DNA from: an uncultured Opitutaceae bacterium
GTDB lineage: Bacteria; Verrucomicrobiota; Verrucomicrobiia; Opitutales; Opitutaceae
Assembly (NCBI GenBank): GCA_937889545.1
Contig: CALAOT010000068.1
Span: forward strand, 1-64,000
Reading direction: 5' to 3'
DNA: 64,000 nucleotides
In this document: in pieces, positions 16,454 to 24,555 of the stretch
Position numbering within the stretch: position 1 is the stretch's first letter
Layout: the number at the start of each line of letters is the position of its first letter
The notes under the pieces: model-generated
Databases searched by the model: none
The model's input: only the letters and a program-made list of their open reading frames with translations
What the model was told of the DNA's origin: nothing
Program-made: the position numbers and the translations under genes

Positions 16454-19111
16454 TCATTCGCACCTGAGTGCAACCATCGGATCAACTTTCGCTGCCCGCC
16501 GGGCGGGCAGCCAGCAAGCAAATCCGCCTACAGAAACCAGCAAAACACTTATTCCAGCTAGCACCACCGGATCGTTCGACGACGCCCGGTAAAGGAGGCC
16601 AGTTGATACAAGAAGCTTCATCGTCCCGACCGCCCCGCCTAACCCAAGCAGCAGTCCGACCAAGAGCTGTGTTAGGCCACGCGATAAAACGAGCCGTTCG
16701 ACACCCGAAGCTGTCGCCCCGAGAGCTATCCGGATGCCGATTTCCCGCGTGCGCCGAGCAGTCACTTGCGCCACGACGGCGTATATGCCGACCGACGCCA
16801 TCACCAATGCCGCCGCTGCAAAGGTTAGGAATAGCGTGCCGAAAATGGACAAGAACCATTGCTGATGCCTAAGGGCGGCTGTCAGCGTCGATACACCGTC
16901 GAGTGGCAAATCTTGGTCGAGACTTTGTACTGCGGCGCGCACCGGCCCCGCAAGTCCTGCCGGGTCGGGAGAGGAGCGTAAAATGAGTGACATCCAGCCC
17001 CCTGGTTCTTGTCGGCAGGAAATGAAGATCAGCGGGGGAGCGTTGAGATCCGTAGTATCCTGTACAATATCAGCGCACACACCGATTACTGTCATCCACA
17101 CACCCGGCTTGTCACTTTCGATAAAACGAAACCGTTTCCCCACTGCCGGCTGGTTGGGATAGTATTTTGCGGCGAAAGCACGCGTTACCACCGCAGCTTC
17201 TCTGCCAGTGTCGCCGTCGGCCTCCGAAAAACCTCGACCCGCTAGCAAAGGCAGCCGAATCAAAGGAAGATAACCGGGGCTTTGAACGATAAACGATGCG
17301 CGTGGCCACTGTTTCGAGTCTTGGTTGCGTTGACCTTCGATCTCGATTTGTCGACTGCCTGCACCAAGGCCGGGAGGATTTGACGCCAAGGCGGCCTGCG
17401 TGACCCCGGGAAGCGTTTCAAGCAACGGCATGAGCTTCTCGTAGAACTGGAGCCGACGGGCAGAATCGGCATAGTGTTCACCCTTTCCGGCCGGGAGTTG
17501 GAGTTGCGCGGTGAATATCGAACCGGCGGGCACGAACGGATTCACCGCCTGCACCGCGAGGAAGCTCCTCATCATCATGCCTGCGCCAGCGAGAAGAACA
17601 ATGGTCAGGGCCAGTTGAACGACAACTAGCGCTGCCATCAGTCGGCCGCCACGGTGTCTGCTGGATGTTGGCGTATCGTCTTTGAGCGCCATGTTGAGAT
17701 CAATGCGCGAAGCCCGCAGTGCCGGGATGAGGCCAAATAAGACTCCGCTCGCAATGGAAATTGCCGCGAAGTAGCAGAAAACCGTGAGATCCATGTTAAA
17801 AACGATCCAGTAGGGTTTGCCGGTGTCATGCGCAGCTAAGTCAAAGGCATGGACGCCGAATGTGGAGAGAGCCAGTCCAAGCAAGCCGCCAAGGCAACTC
17901 AGGAGCACGCTCTCTACCAGTAGTTGGCGGACAAGCTGCCAGCGCGAGGCGCCGAGAGCGGCACGTACCGAAAGTTCCCGGGCGCGCCCGATGGATCGGC
18001 CGAGCATCATGTTCGCGACATTCGCACACGCAATGAGGAGCACGAACCCCACCGCACAGAGCATGATAAAGAAAATAGAGCGGACTTGCTCACCGTTATA
18101 AGTGTCTTGAAACGTGCGCACGATAGCGCCGAGGTCCTTGTCGGTGTCGGGAAATTTGGCGGCGAGGCGCGCAGCAATAACCGAAATATCCGCTCGGGCT
18201 GCGTCCATGGAAGTGGACGGCTTGAGGAGACCGAAGAGCCAAAGGTCTTGGTTAGCCCGGCCTTCGATCTGTTCCGTCGGGCCCATGGGCATCCAAAGCT
18301 CCTGGTTTTTGGGGAATTCAAAGCCCTCGGGCATCACACCGATGATCGTGGCTGGGGCTCCGTTGATTCGCACGATACTGCCAATTACTCCTGGCGCACT
18401 GCCGTAACGGCTCTTCCAAACGCCGTATCCGAGCAGCACCACGGCCTCGACTCCGTGCCGGTCGTCGGCAACCGTGAAATCACGGCCAAGCACGGGCGGA
18501 GTGCGCAGCAGACTGAACATACCGGCTGACACCAGACCAATCTCTAGCCGCTCTGGCAGATTGTGCCCATCGCTGAGTATCGCCCTTTCGAGTCTCGCCG
18601 ATTCGAGCCCCTCAAATGTCCGGTTCTGGGTGCGGAACTCACGAAAATCCGGATAGGAGATCCGAGTCGGGCTATCGGCCTTCATCAGATTCTGGCCTGC
18701 GACGGTCACGAGGCGCTCGCCGCCGGGTATCGGAAGCGGCTTGAACAAAACCGCATTCACCAGCGTAAAGACTGTGGTGTTGATCCCGATGCCGAGCGAA
18801 AGTGTGACGATTACCGCAGCGGAGAACCACCGATGGGCACAAATCATTCGGACCGCGAAGCGAAAGTCCCGAATGAGATGCTCAACCCACGCTACTTTAC
18901 GCTGGTCCCGCGCCCGCTCCTTGATCTGATCCACTCCACCGAAGGAGCGCAACGCTGCATAGCGCGCCTCTTCCGACGACATACCTGCCGCAACGTTTCT
19001 TTCGATGCGGAGTTGGAGATGCATTCGCATCTCCTCATCCATGTCCGAGTTAAACCGGCCTCCTTTGAAGAGGCCCGCTATCCTGAAGCCGATCTTCCTA
19101 AAAAGCCTCAT
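16454..19111 (-). CDS. ADOP-type ABC transporter permease (MacB/FtsX family)
   Basis: 885 residues. An N-terminal ADOP segment (MDEEMRMHLQLRIERN) is followed by two MacB periplasmic-core / FtsX permease halves: helix near 95-120, a large periplasmic region, three helices about 340-480, then a second core and three C-terminal helices ending in DPMVALR. This fused permease type is common in Acidobacteria and occurs in Verrucomicrobiota. It acts with an ATPase encoded elsewhere, as mechanotransmission-type export machinery; substrate unknown. It follows a PadR regulator by 6 bp, the usual arrangement. Confidence 0.9.
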   Translation of the reverse strand: MRLFRKIGFRIAGLFKGGRFNSDMDEEMRMHLQLRIERNVAAGMSSEEARYAALRSFGGVDQIKERARDQRKVAWVEHLIRDFRFAVRMICAHRWFSAAVIVTLSLGIGINTTVFTLVNAVLFKPLPIPGGERLVTVAGQNLMKADSPTRISYPDFREFRTQNRTFEGLESARLERAILSDGHNLPERLEIGLVSAGMFSLLRTPPVLGRDFTVADDRHGVEAVVLLGYGVWKSRYGSAPGVIGSIVRINGAPATIIGVMPEGFEFPKNQELWMPMGPTEQIEGRANQDLWLFGLLKPSTSMDAARADISVIAARLAAKFPDTDKDLGAIVRTFQDTYNGEQVRSIFFIMLCAVGFVLLIACANVANMMLGRSIGRARELSVRAALGASRWQLVRQLLVESVLLSCLGGLLGLALSTFGVHAFDLAAHDTGKPYWIVFNMDLTVFCYFAAISIASGVLFGLIPALRASRIDLNMALKDDTPTSSRHRGGRLMAALVVVQLALTIVLLAGAGMMMRSFLAVQAVNPFVPAGSIFTAQLQLPAGKGEHYADSARRLQFYEKLMPLLETLPGVTQAALASNPPGLGAGSRQIEIEGQRNQDSKQWPRASFIVQSPGYLPLIRLPLLAGRGFSEADGDTGREAAVVTRAFAAKYYPNQPAVGKRFRFIESDKPGVWMTVIGVCADIVQDTTDLNAPPLIFISCRQEPGGWMSLILRSSPDPAGLAGPVRAAVQSLDQDLPLDGVSTLTAALRHQQWFLSIFGTLFLTFAAAALVMASVGIYAVVAQVTARRTREIGIRIALGATASGVERLVLSRGLTQLLVGLLLGLGGAVGTMKLLVSTGLLYRASSNDPVVLAGISVLLVSVGGFACWLPARRAAKVDPMVALRCE

Positions 19112-19117
19112 TGGAAT

Positions 19118-19444
19118 TCATGCGTTCCGCAGCACATCTCCGATCGCCACGGCAACACGGTCCCAAATTTCCCGCTCTGAGGCTAATTGCTTTCTGCCCT
19201 CTCTTGTCAGTGTGTAGAACTTCGCGCGGCGTCCCTTGTCCGACTGACCCCATTCCGGTCTTATCCACCCCTTCTCTTCCATTCGGTAGAGCGAAGGGTA
19301 GAGAGAGCCTTCCTCGACGATCAGCACGTCTTGGGATAGGGCATGGATCCGCTCGGCGATCGCAAAGCCATGTAACGGCCCTCCGTTGAGCACCTGTAGC
19401 ACCAATAGGTCGAGCGTTCCTGAAAGCAGTTCCGGCTTAGCCAT
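19118..19444 (-). CDS. PadR-family transcriptional regulator
   Basis: 108 residues, the short PadR form. Winged helix features: GTLDLLVLQVLN, GPLHGFAIAERI, EEGSLYPSLYRME and GRRAKFYTLTREGRKQL. It almost certainly represses the permease gene directly downstream and itself. A 17-bp palindrome lies 12 nt upstream of the ATG (listed separately) and is a good operator candidate. Effector unknown. Confidence 0.92.
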   Translation of the reverse strand: MAKPELLSGTLDLLVLQVLNGGPLHGFAIAERIHALSQDVLIVEEGSLYPSLYRMEEKGWIRPEWGQSDKGRRAKFYTLTREGRKQLASEREIWDRVAVAIGDVLRNA

Positions 19445-19455
19445 ATTTAGATGTC

Positions 19456-19472
19456 ACCTAGATATTCTAGGT
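19456..19472 (-). promoter_or_regulatory. Candidate PadR operator palindrome
   Basis: ACCTAGATATTCTAGGT is a perfect palindrome with 7-bp arms around a 3-nt centre, placed between the padR start (19444) and its likely promoter. A related CTAG-containing site, GACCTAGCTAGTC, lies about 15 nt further upstream. Position and symmetry suggest autoregulation. Confidence 0.55.
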
Positions 19473-19674
19473 TAATCCATTCATGACCTAGCTAGTCAAG
19501 GGGAATGTAGTGCCTGTCCAATAAAGGGTGGATTTAGCAGTGCTACTAGGGACAGTAGCAAACGATGCAATGACCGGCGAAAGGTGCATCATAGAAGCGG
19601 GGGCGGTCGCAAGTTGCCGCTTCAGACTTTAGGCAATGCTTGACAACCTGCCAAATGTCAGACATATTTGGATT

Positions 19675-19896
19675 ATGATAACGAATACTCGCAATTTCCT
19701 TCGCTTCTTTACCTCTTACAAAGCCAAGGCGCGCAAGGGTGAAACAGTTCGCGTCCAGGACAAGGAATGCGAATTTCTCTTCACTGCCGCGGTACCCCGA
19801 AAGTCCTTGGTTGGTTCTGCGAAGGGCAAAATCGGATTTCAAGATGACCTGACAAAGCCGACACTCCAGAACGAAAGCTGGAAGCCCTCTCTGTGA
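19675..19896 (+). CDS. Phd/YefM-like antitoxin
   Basis: 73 residues from ATG 19675. MITNTRNFLRFFTSYKAKARKGETVRVQDKE resembles the start of Phd/YefM antitoxins (an N-terminal helix, then a KGE-V-V stretch). It is coupled to a PIN toxin by a 4-bp overlap, which supports an antitoxin role. The C-terminus is diverged, so the family call rests mainly on size, the KGE motif and context. Confidence 0.7.
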   Translation: MITNTRNFLRFFTSYKAKARKGETVRVQDKECEFLFTAAVPRKSLVGSAKGKIGFQDDLTKPTLQNESWKPSL

Positions 19897-20291
19897 TGGC
19901 TCGGCTCAAATATCTGCTAGATACGCACGCCTTTCTTTGGGCCGCCACCGATGAGGATCGGTTGAGCAACAAGGCCACGCGCGCAATCAGCACAACGCCT
20001 TACGAGCAGCTGGCCATTGCAGACGTAACTTTGCAAGAAATTGGCCTCCTGCTCCATTCCGGGCGCATATCGTTCAAGGGGTCTCCGGTGACAATTCTTT
20101 CGAACATGCTCAACTACGTGACTGTGCTTCCCATCACTTTGGAAATCGCCATCGCCGCGCCAGAGCTGGCCCTCCCTCACGGCGATCAATTTGATAGAAT
20201 CATTACAGCCACCGCGAAAGTACACAGGTTGCCGCTCATCACAAGGGACGCGAACATCAGTGCCTCCTCAGTGATCTCCACTATCTGGTAG
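19893..20291 (+). CDS. PIN-domain toxin (VapC-like)
   Basis: 132 residues. YLLDTHAFLWA at the N-terminus is the hallmark of the PIN subfamily that pairs with Phd-type antitoxins. Acidic residues follow in TLQEIG, FDRIITATA and ITRDANI, so the RNase site looks complete. GTG at 19893 overlaps the antitoxin stop; an ATG follows immediately at 19896. Unrelated to the vapBC copies at 8 and 21 kb beyond the shared fold. Predicted translation-blocking endoribonuclease. Confidence 0.88.
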   Translation: MMARLKYLLDTHAFLWAATDEDRLSNKATRAISTTPYEQLAIADVTLQEIGLLLHSGRISFKGSPVTILSNMLNYVTVLPITLEIAIAAPELALPHGDQFDRIITATAKVHRLPLITRDANISASSVISTIW

Positions 20292-20349
20292 CGTGCACTT
20301 GAACAAATCGGAGGTGTGTAGAGTAGGCAGGGAGTTCTCGGATAAAGAT

Positions 20350-20979
20350 TAACCGACCGTAGTTGTCAGTTCTCCCCGGGAACTCCCCACCCCTCATCGA
20401 ACTGGACGGGCGGATTTCCCGCATCCAGCTCTCCGAGGTCGTTCACCGCATACGCTGTCGAGATGAACCTCTTCGCGATGCGACACAGTGTCCGTTGAAA
20501 CGCTTGGATTTTATTTGTCGTTGCTATCTCCCCGAAGGGAGCCATCGCGCAATCCTGCGTTTCGCTGTTCACTTCGACCAAGTGAGGCCCCTTCGCTCCA
20601 CGGGGATTAGCCGCTTCATTGCTACTACGAGCCTCTCCGACCTCTGCTCCGGCCAAACGGGCCTCACGGCGTTCACCGCTTGTGCCCGCCGTTGGACCAT
20701 GACGTCCACCGGCGCAGATCTCCTCCCTTAACACCCCAACCGTTTCAGGCATCCCGTGCCCGCAGACCACGCCATGGCGGTGACTGGACCTGTCGTCATT
20801 CTGGTCTCTCCCGCTCATCGCAGGGTTTACCAGCGTCCAGCCCTGATAGCCTTCACCCTTTTCGAACGGGCTCGGCTCCATGGTTTTTTTTTGGACCTTC
20901 TCGGGGCTCATTGGATGGGCTTCACTTTCGTTACGGGCTGCCTGCCTTGCTTGCGGCTGCTCCCCACGCCCCCTCACGG
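20350..20979 (-). mobile_element. Group II intron remnant lacking its reverse transcriptase
   Basis: On the minus strand an intron-like 5' part (GTGAGGGGGCG at 20979 leftwards; the CCGAGAAGGTCC and GGGGCCTCACTTGGTCGAAG stretches) runs into TTNKIQAFQRTL, which I recognise as the start of a group II intron-encoded protein. The reading then jumps directly to a domain V hairpin (20399-20431): GAGCTGGATGCGG, GAAA tetraloop, TCCGCCCGTCCAGTTC. The whole reverse transcriptase/maturase is deleted. A domain VI-like segment follows before about 20350. Ends are approximate. Confidence 0.65.
20399..20431 (-). ncRNA. Group II intron domain V hairpin
   Basis: A 33-nt hairpin with the catalytic AGC triad at its 5' side, a GAAA tetraloop closed by GCGG/CCGC-type pairing and a GTTC 3' side pairing with GAGC through a G-U. 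Size and layout fit intron domain V. It marks the remnant's catalytic core. Confidence 0.65.
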
Positions 20980-20984
20980 GAACG

Positions 20985-21075
20985 CAGTTACCGGGCATTC
21001 CCCGCTAAATGACGTAATTGGCGGAGACGTTCTTTTCATACGTGGGTTGTGGTTTTCGGGAGCGCGATCGAAAGG
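20985..21075. repeat. Dispersed hairpin repeat, copy 2
   Basis: About 90 bp near-identical to 6625-6712. The similarity stops at the CCGGGCATT end, only a few bases from the inferred 5' end of the group II intron, which suggests the intron inserted beside or into this repeat. Confidence 0.75.
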
Positions 21076-21112
21076 AGGTCCGTTTTTGAACGACCAATGA
21101 ATCTCGAAAGCT

Positions 21113-21530
21113 TCATTGGCCTGATTTTTCAAAACGATAGAGTCGAATCGGCAGGACCGTCTTGTATCCCAGGAAGTCCTTGTCGTCCGCAAAAAACCTC
21201 AAGTTCCTGCCGTATCGCGACCGCGCAAAAGACGAAATCGGTGAATGATCCCTGGATCCCCTTGGACCGGCAACGATTGTAATATACGGCAGCCTCCTCG
21301 TAATCGCCAGTCCCGACCTCAAGATCGGGAAACGCACGCAAGCGATCTCTCACAGCGTCGAATTTCGTCCGGCCCCGAATTCCAGACAATATCTCTTGGC
21401 GTATCGGGCCAATGATCTCCACTAGCCCTTGATTCACCAACTTCAGCATCTCGCCCCGATAGGATCCTGAAACGTCATCCCCTTTTCTGAATGCAGCCGA
21501 CCAAATCGGCGTGTCGGGTTATATCCTCAC
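21113..21530 (-). pseudogene. Broken VapC toxin, third copy
   Basis: Homologous along its whole length to the intact VapC at 7874-8278. Two lesions are visible: codon 4 is TAA (GTG AGG ATA TAA, at 21519-21521), and one extra A in the A-run near 21196 shifts the frame just before the DDKDF motif, so that the C-terminal part lies in another frame. The old stop has also mutated, giving a longer tail. A toxin could only be made by an internal start and would lack its catalytic end. Confidence 0.85.
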
Positions 21531-21727
21531 CGATTGGCCCTCAGCTTTTTGTGGTCGAAGTCGGGCAAAAAATCCACCGTGCCAAATAGGTCCCCGATTG
21601 CGCGTTGCTCTCGGCGCTGAAGATATTCAGTGAGGGCTTGGTTTACTGTGTCCTTCTTGGTTCGAAAGCCTCCGATTTTCCGGGCCTTGTTGAGAAGGCG
21701 GTCGTCGATTTGGAGATTTGTGGGCAT
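21527..21727 (-). CDS. vapB: VapB-type antitoxin, orphaned copy
   Basis: 66 residues, almost identical to the VapB at 8275-8475 (MPTNLQIDDRLLNKA, KDTVNQALTEYLQRR, FGTVDFLPDFDHKK). The frame is intact although its VapC partner is broken. It could still neutralise or cross-regulate the intact VapC elsewhere in the window, which is an inference. ATG at 21727 fits the family start. Confidence 0.8.
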   Translation of the reverse strand: MPTNLQIDDRLLNKARKIGGFRTKKDTVNQALTEYLQRREQRAIGDLFGTVDFLPDFDHKKLRANR

Positions 21728-21814
21728 CTCTACACAATGCACCACACATTTCGTGTGTCGAGGGTGATCGAGGCGGCGTCCCGATTCGAGAACCAGCAGA
21801 CTGAACAAGGGTCA

Positions 21815-21917
21815 CGGCCCCAGATTTCCCCAATTTGCTCAAAAGCCTCGTAGCCGCATGGTTCGCCATGGTAGTCCCTTCTCGCGCGATGCCCACTCAT
21901 AAGGATCTACCCTACAG
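21815..21917. repeat. Dispersed repeat R4, cut off in the NUDIX gene
   Basis: Shares GGTCACGGCCCCAGATTT, TTGCTCAAAAGCC and CCCTACAGGA with R1 and R2, but similarity stops at about 21917, inside the first codons of the NUDIX gene; the palindromic half is absent. The copy continues leftwards into vapB. It marks the change from accessory to core DNA. Confidence 0.75.
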
Positions 21918-22419
21918 GATCGCCGTGCTCGTCTTTCTTGAGAACGCCGCAGGCGAGCATCTGCTCATCCACCGCGCGAAGCCCCCGAACCTCGGCGCGT
22001 GGAGCCCGATCGGGGGCAAGCTAGAGATGGCGAGCGGCGAATCGCCCTTCGAGTGCGCGGTGCGGGAGACCCGAGAGGAGGCCGGGTTTGCGGTCCGGCC
22101 CGCCGACCTGCACCTCTTTGCCGTCATCGCGGAGAAGGCCTACGAGGGACACGCGCACTGGCTCATGTTCGTGTTCCGGTGCCTCCGGCCGCTTCCCGGG
22201 CTTCCCCCGGATATCTCCGAGGGCCGCTTCGGGTTCTTCGCCCGCCGGGCCGTGGACTCCCTCCCGCTGCCCGAAACGGACCGAAAGGCGCTCTGGCCGT
22301 TCTATGACGCCCATCGCGAACGGTTTGTCTGCCTCAGGGCCGATTGCGCGCCCGGGCGGCCCGTGCGGGTCGCGGTGGAGGAGATCACTCCGCGCCCGGA
22401 GGGGCAAAACCGCGCTTGA
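21889..22419 (+). CDS. NUDIX hydrolase
   Basis: About 176 residues. The Nudix helix is clear: GGKLEMASGESPFECAVRE followed by TREEAGF, a REUxEExGU match with a slightly lengthened loop. Hydrolyses a nucleoside diphosphate linked to another moiety; substrate not predictable. ATG at 21889 begins MPTHKDLPYRIAVLV. The first nine codons are shared with dispersed repeat copies, in which the reading stops soon after, so the repeat seems to carry a piece of this gene's 5' end. Codon use is GC-rich like the downstream operons. Confidence 0.85.
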   Translation: MPTHKDLPYRIAVLVFLENAAGEHLLIHRAKPPNLGAWSPIGGKLEMASGESPFECAVRETREEAGFAVRPADLHLFAVIAEKAYEGHAHWLMFVFRCLRPLPGLPPDISEGRFGFFARRAVDSLPLPETDRKALWPFYDAHRERFVCLRADCAPGRPVRVAVEEITPRPEGQNRA

Positions 22420-22460
22420 TTTGCGAGCCATCCGCCGGAATCTTGTCCCTCCCAACCACC

Positions 22461-23558
22461 GTGACCAAAAAGTCCAGCGCCACCGCCGAAAGCCAGGGCG
22501 ATTCCGGGACCGGCAGGCCGGGTTTCGCGGGCGCATCCGTCAACGCCGCCCTTACGGCCGAGCAAAGGATCCATCTCTTTCGCTTGATGGTGCGCATCAG
22601 GAGGTTCGAGGAGCGCAGCCTGCGCGCCTACCAGGCAAAGAAGATCGGGGGATTCCTCCACCTCTACATCGGGCAGGAGGCCGTCGCCGTCGGCTGCTGT
22701 TCCCTGATGGGCAAGGACGACCATGTCATCACCGCCTACCGCGACCACGGCCACGCCATCGCCGTCGGGATGGAGATGAATCCCCTCATGGCCGAGCTCT
22801 ACGGGAAGGCCACCGGCTGCTCCAAGGGGAAGGGGGGGTCGATGCATTTCTTCGACCCGGCGCGCAATTTCTGGGGCGGCCACGGGATCGTCGGCGGGCA
22901 GGTGCCCCTCGGCGCCGGCCTGGCGTATGCGCTCAAGTACAAGGGGCTCAAGGGGGCCTGCATGACGTTCATGGGGGACGGCGCGGTCAACCAGGGCGCC
23001 GTGCACGAGGCGTACAACCTGGCTGCACTTTGGGACCTCCCCGTCGTGTTTGTGATCGAGAACAACGGCTACTCGATGGGAACGAGCCAGGCCCGCTCGT
23101 CCGCCGGCGAGCTCGGGCGGCGCGCCGAGGCCTATGGGATGGCGTGGGGGGTCTGCGACGGGCACGACCCTTACGAGGTGCGCGCGTTCATGGACGGTTT
23201 CCTCGACCTGGCCCGGAACAAGTGCAAGCCGTCCCTCGTCGAGCTGCGCACCTACCGCTACAGGGGCCACTCCGTCGCCGACCCCGACAAGACGTACCGC
23301 GACAAGGCCGAGGTCGAGGAGTACCGTAGTACCAAGGACCCGATCCAGGTCTTCCAGAACATGCTTGTCGCCGACAAGGTCTTGGACGAGGCCCTCGTCG
23401 GGAGGATCGACGCGGAGGCCCGCGCCGAGGCGGAGGCTTCCGCCGAATTCGCGGAGGCGAGCCCGTTCCCGGACGTCTCCGACATACAAAAAGACGTGTA
23501 CTGGGAGGCCGACAATCCATCGGAGCGCAGGTCCGGCGGCAGGCTTTTCTTCAACTGA
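22461..23558 (+). CDS. pdhA: Pyruvate dehydrogenase E1 component, alpha subunit
   Basis: About 365 residues from a GTG. Decarboxylates pyruvate with thiamine diphosphate and passes the acetyl group to the E2 lipoyl arm. The ThDP motif GDGAVNQGAVHEA...NN is complete, and the phosphorylation-loop equivalent YRYRGHSVADPDKTYR is present. First gene of a pdhA-pdhB-pdhC operon. The start is uncertain: no clear ribosome-binding site; the GTG at 22461 leaves a 25-residue leader before ASVNAALTAEQRI. Confidence 0.93.
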   Translation: MTKKSSATAESQGDSGTGRPGFAGASVNAALTAEQRIHLFRLMVRIRRFEERSLRAYQAKKIGGFLHLYIGQEAVAVGCCSLMGKDDHVITAYRDHGHAIAVGMEMNPLMAELYGKATGCSKGKGGSMHFFDPARNFWGGHGIVGGQVPLGAGLAYALKYKGLKGACMTFMGDGAVNQGAVHEAYNLAALWDLPVVFVIENNGYSMGTSQARSSAGELGRRAEAYGMAWGVCDGHDPYEVRAFMDGFLDLARNKCKPSLVELRTYRYRGHSVADPDKTYRDKAEVEEYRSTKDPIQVFQNMLVADKVLDEALVGRIDAEARAEAEASAEFAEASPFPDVSDIQKDVYWEADNPSERRSGGRLFFN

Positions 23559-23561
23559 GCA

Positions 23562-24539
23562 ATGCCCGTCATCCAATACCGCGAAGCCATCCGGCAGGCT
23601 CTGGCCGAGGAAATCGAGCGCGACCCGAACGTCGTCGTCATGGGCGAAGACGTCGGACAGTTCAACGGCGCGTACAAGGTCACGGAAGGGCTGCTCGAGA
23701 GGTTCGGGCCCAAGCGCATCGTCGACACGCCGATCAGCGAGGCCGGGTTTGTCGGGCTCGGCATAGGGGCGTCGATGCTCGGCATCCGCCCGGTCATCGA
23801 ACTGATGTTCTGGTCGTTCTACTCGGTCTGCTTCGACCAGATCCTCAACAACGCGGCCAACATCCGCTACATGTCCGGCGGCCAGATTCATTGCCCGATC
23901 GTCATCCGGGGGCCGGCGAACGGAGGCACCAACGTAGGCGCCACCCACTCCCACACGCCCGAGAACATCCTCGCGAGCCACCCCGGGGTGAAGGTTGTCG
24001 TGCCCTCGACTCCCTACGACGCAAAGGGCCTCCTCAAGTCCGCCATACGCGATAACGACCCGGTCATGTTCCTCGAGAACACGATCCTCTACGGCGACAA
24101 GGGCGAGGTTCCCGTCGAGGAGTACCTTGTTCCCCTCGGCAAGGCGGACATCAAGCGCGAAGGGTCGGATCTCTCGATCATCAGCTACGGACGCGCGGCC
24201 ATCCAGGCGCTTGCGGCAGCCCACCTACTCCAGCAGGAGCACAACATCTCGGCGGATGTCGTGGACCTACGCTCGATCCGCCCGCTCGACATGGACACCC
24301 TGCTCGCCTCGGTACGCAAGACGCACCGCGTCCTTGTCGTCGAGGAGCAGAGGCCCTTCTGCGGCGTCGGCGCCCAGCTTGCCTTCATGATCCAGAGCGA
24401 GGCGTTCGACGAGCTGGACGGGCCCATTGCGCGGCTTTCAACGGTCGACGGGCCCTCGGTCTACAGCCCGCCGGTGGAAACCGAGCAGCTGCCCAACCCC
24501 CAGAGGATCCTCAGGGCGGCCCTCGAGCTGCTCGACTGA
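23562..24539 (+). CDS. pdhB: Pyruvate dehydrogenase E1 component, beta subunit
   Basis: 325 residues, full length. MPVIQYREAIRQALAEEIERD is typical of the N-terminus; MGEDVGQFNGAYKVTEGL and DTPISEAGFVGLGIGASM are conserved ThDP-pyrimidine-domain motifs, and the C-terminal transketolase domain contains SYGRAAIQALAAA. Forms the alpha2beta2 E1 heterotetramer with PdhA. It starts 3 bp after pdhA, indicating co-translation. Confidence 0.95.
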   Translation: MPVIQYREAIRQALAEEIERDPNVVVMGEDVGQFNGAYKVTEGLLERFGPKRIVDTPISEAGFVGLGIGASMLGIRPVIELMFWSFYSVCFDQILNNAANIRYMSGGQIHCPIVIRGPANGGTNVGATHSHTPENILASHPGVKVVVPSTPYDAKGLLKSAIRDNDPVMFLENTILYGDKGEVPVEEYLVPLGKADIKREGSDLSIISYGRAAIQALAAAHLLQQEHNISADVVDLRSIRPLDMDTLLASVRKTHRVLVVEEQRPFCGVGAQLAFMIQSEAFDELDGPIARLSTVDGPSVYSPPVETEQLPNPQRILRAALELLD

Positions 24540-24555
24540 CCGCCTGTCAATTCCC

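Larger units (their letters stand above)
20292..21112. other. Gene-free stretch with group II intron remnant and repeat
   Basis: No intact gene. Holds a degenerate group II intron on the minus strand (about 20350-20979), then hairpin repeat copy 2. An 8-base T run lies near 20885. Confidence 0.6.

Noticed and set aside
20366-20998. 210-codon minus-strand frame as a protein gene
   Set aside because: Its middle and ends read as group II intron RNA including domain V, so only a short intron-protein remnant is real.
21835-21888. Upstream in-frame extension of the NUDIX gene
   Set aside because: These 18 codons are dispersed-repeat sequence; the ATG at 21889 gives the sensible start.
22302-24224. 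640-codon open frame antisense to pdhA-pdhB
   Set aside because: Composition (Asp, Arg, Val, Gly-rich, no motifs) is that of an antisense shadow of high-GC genes.
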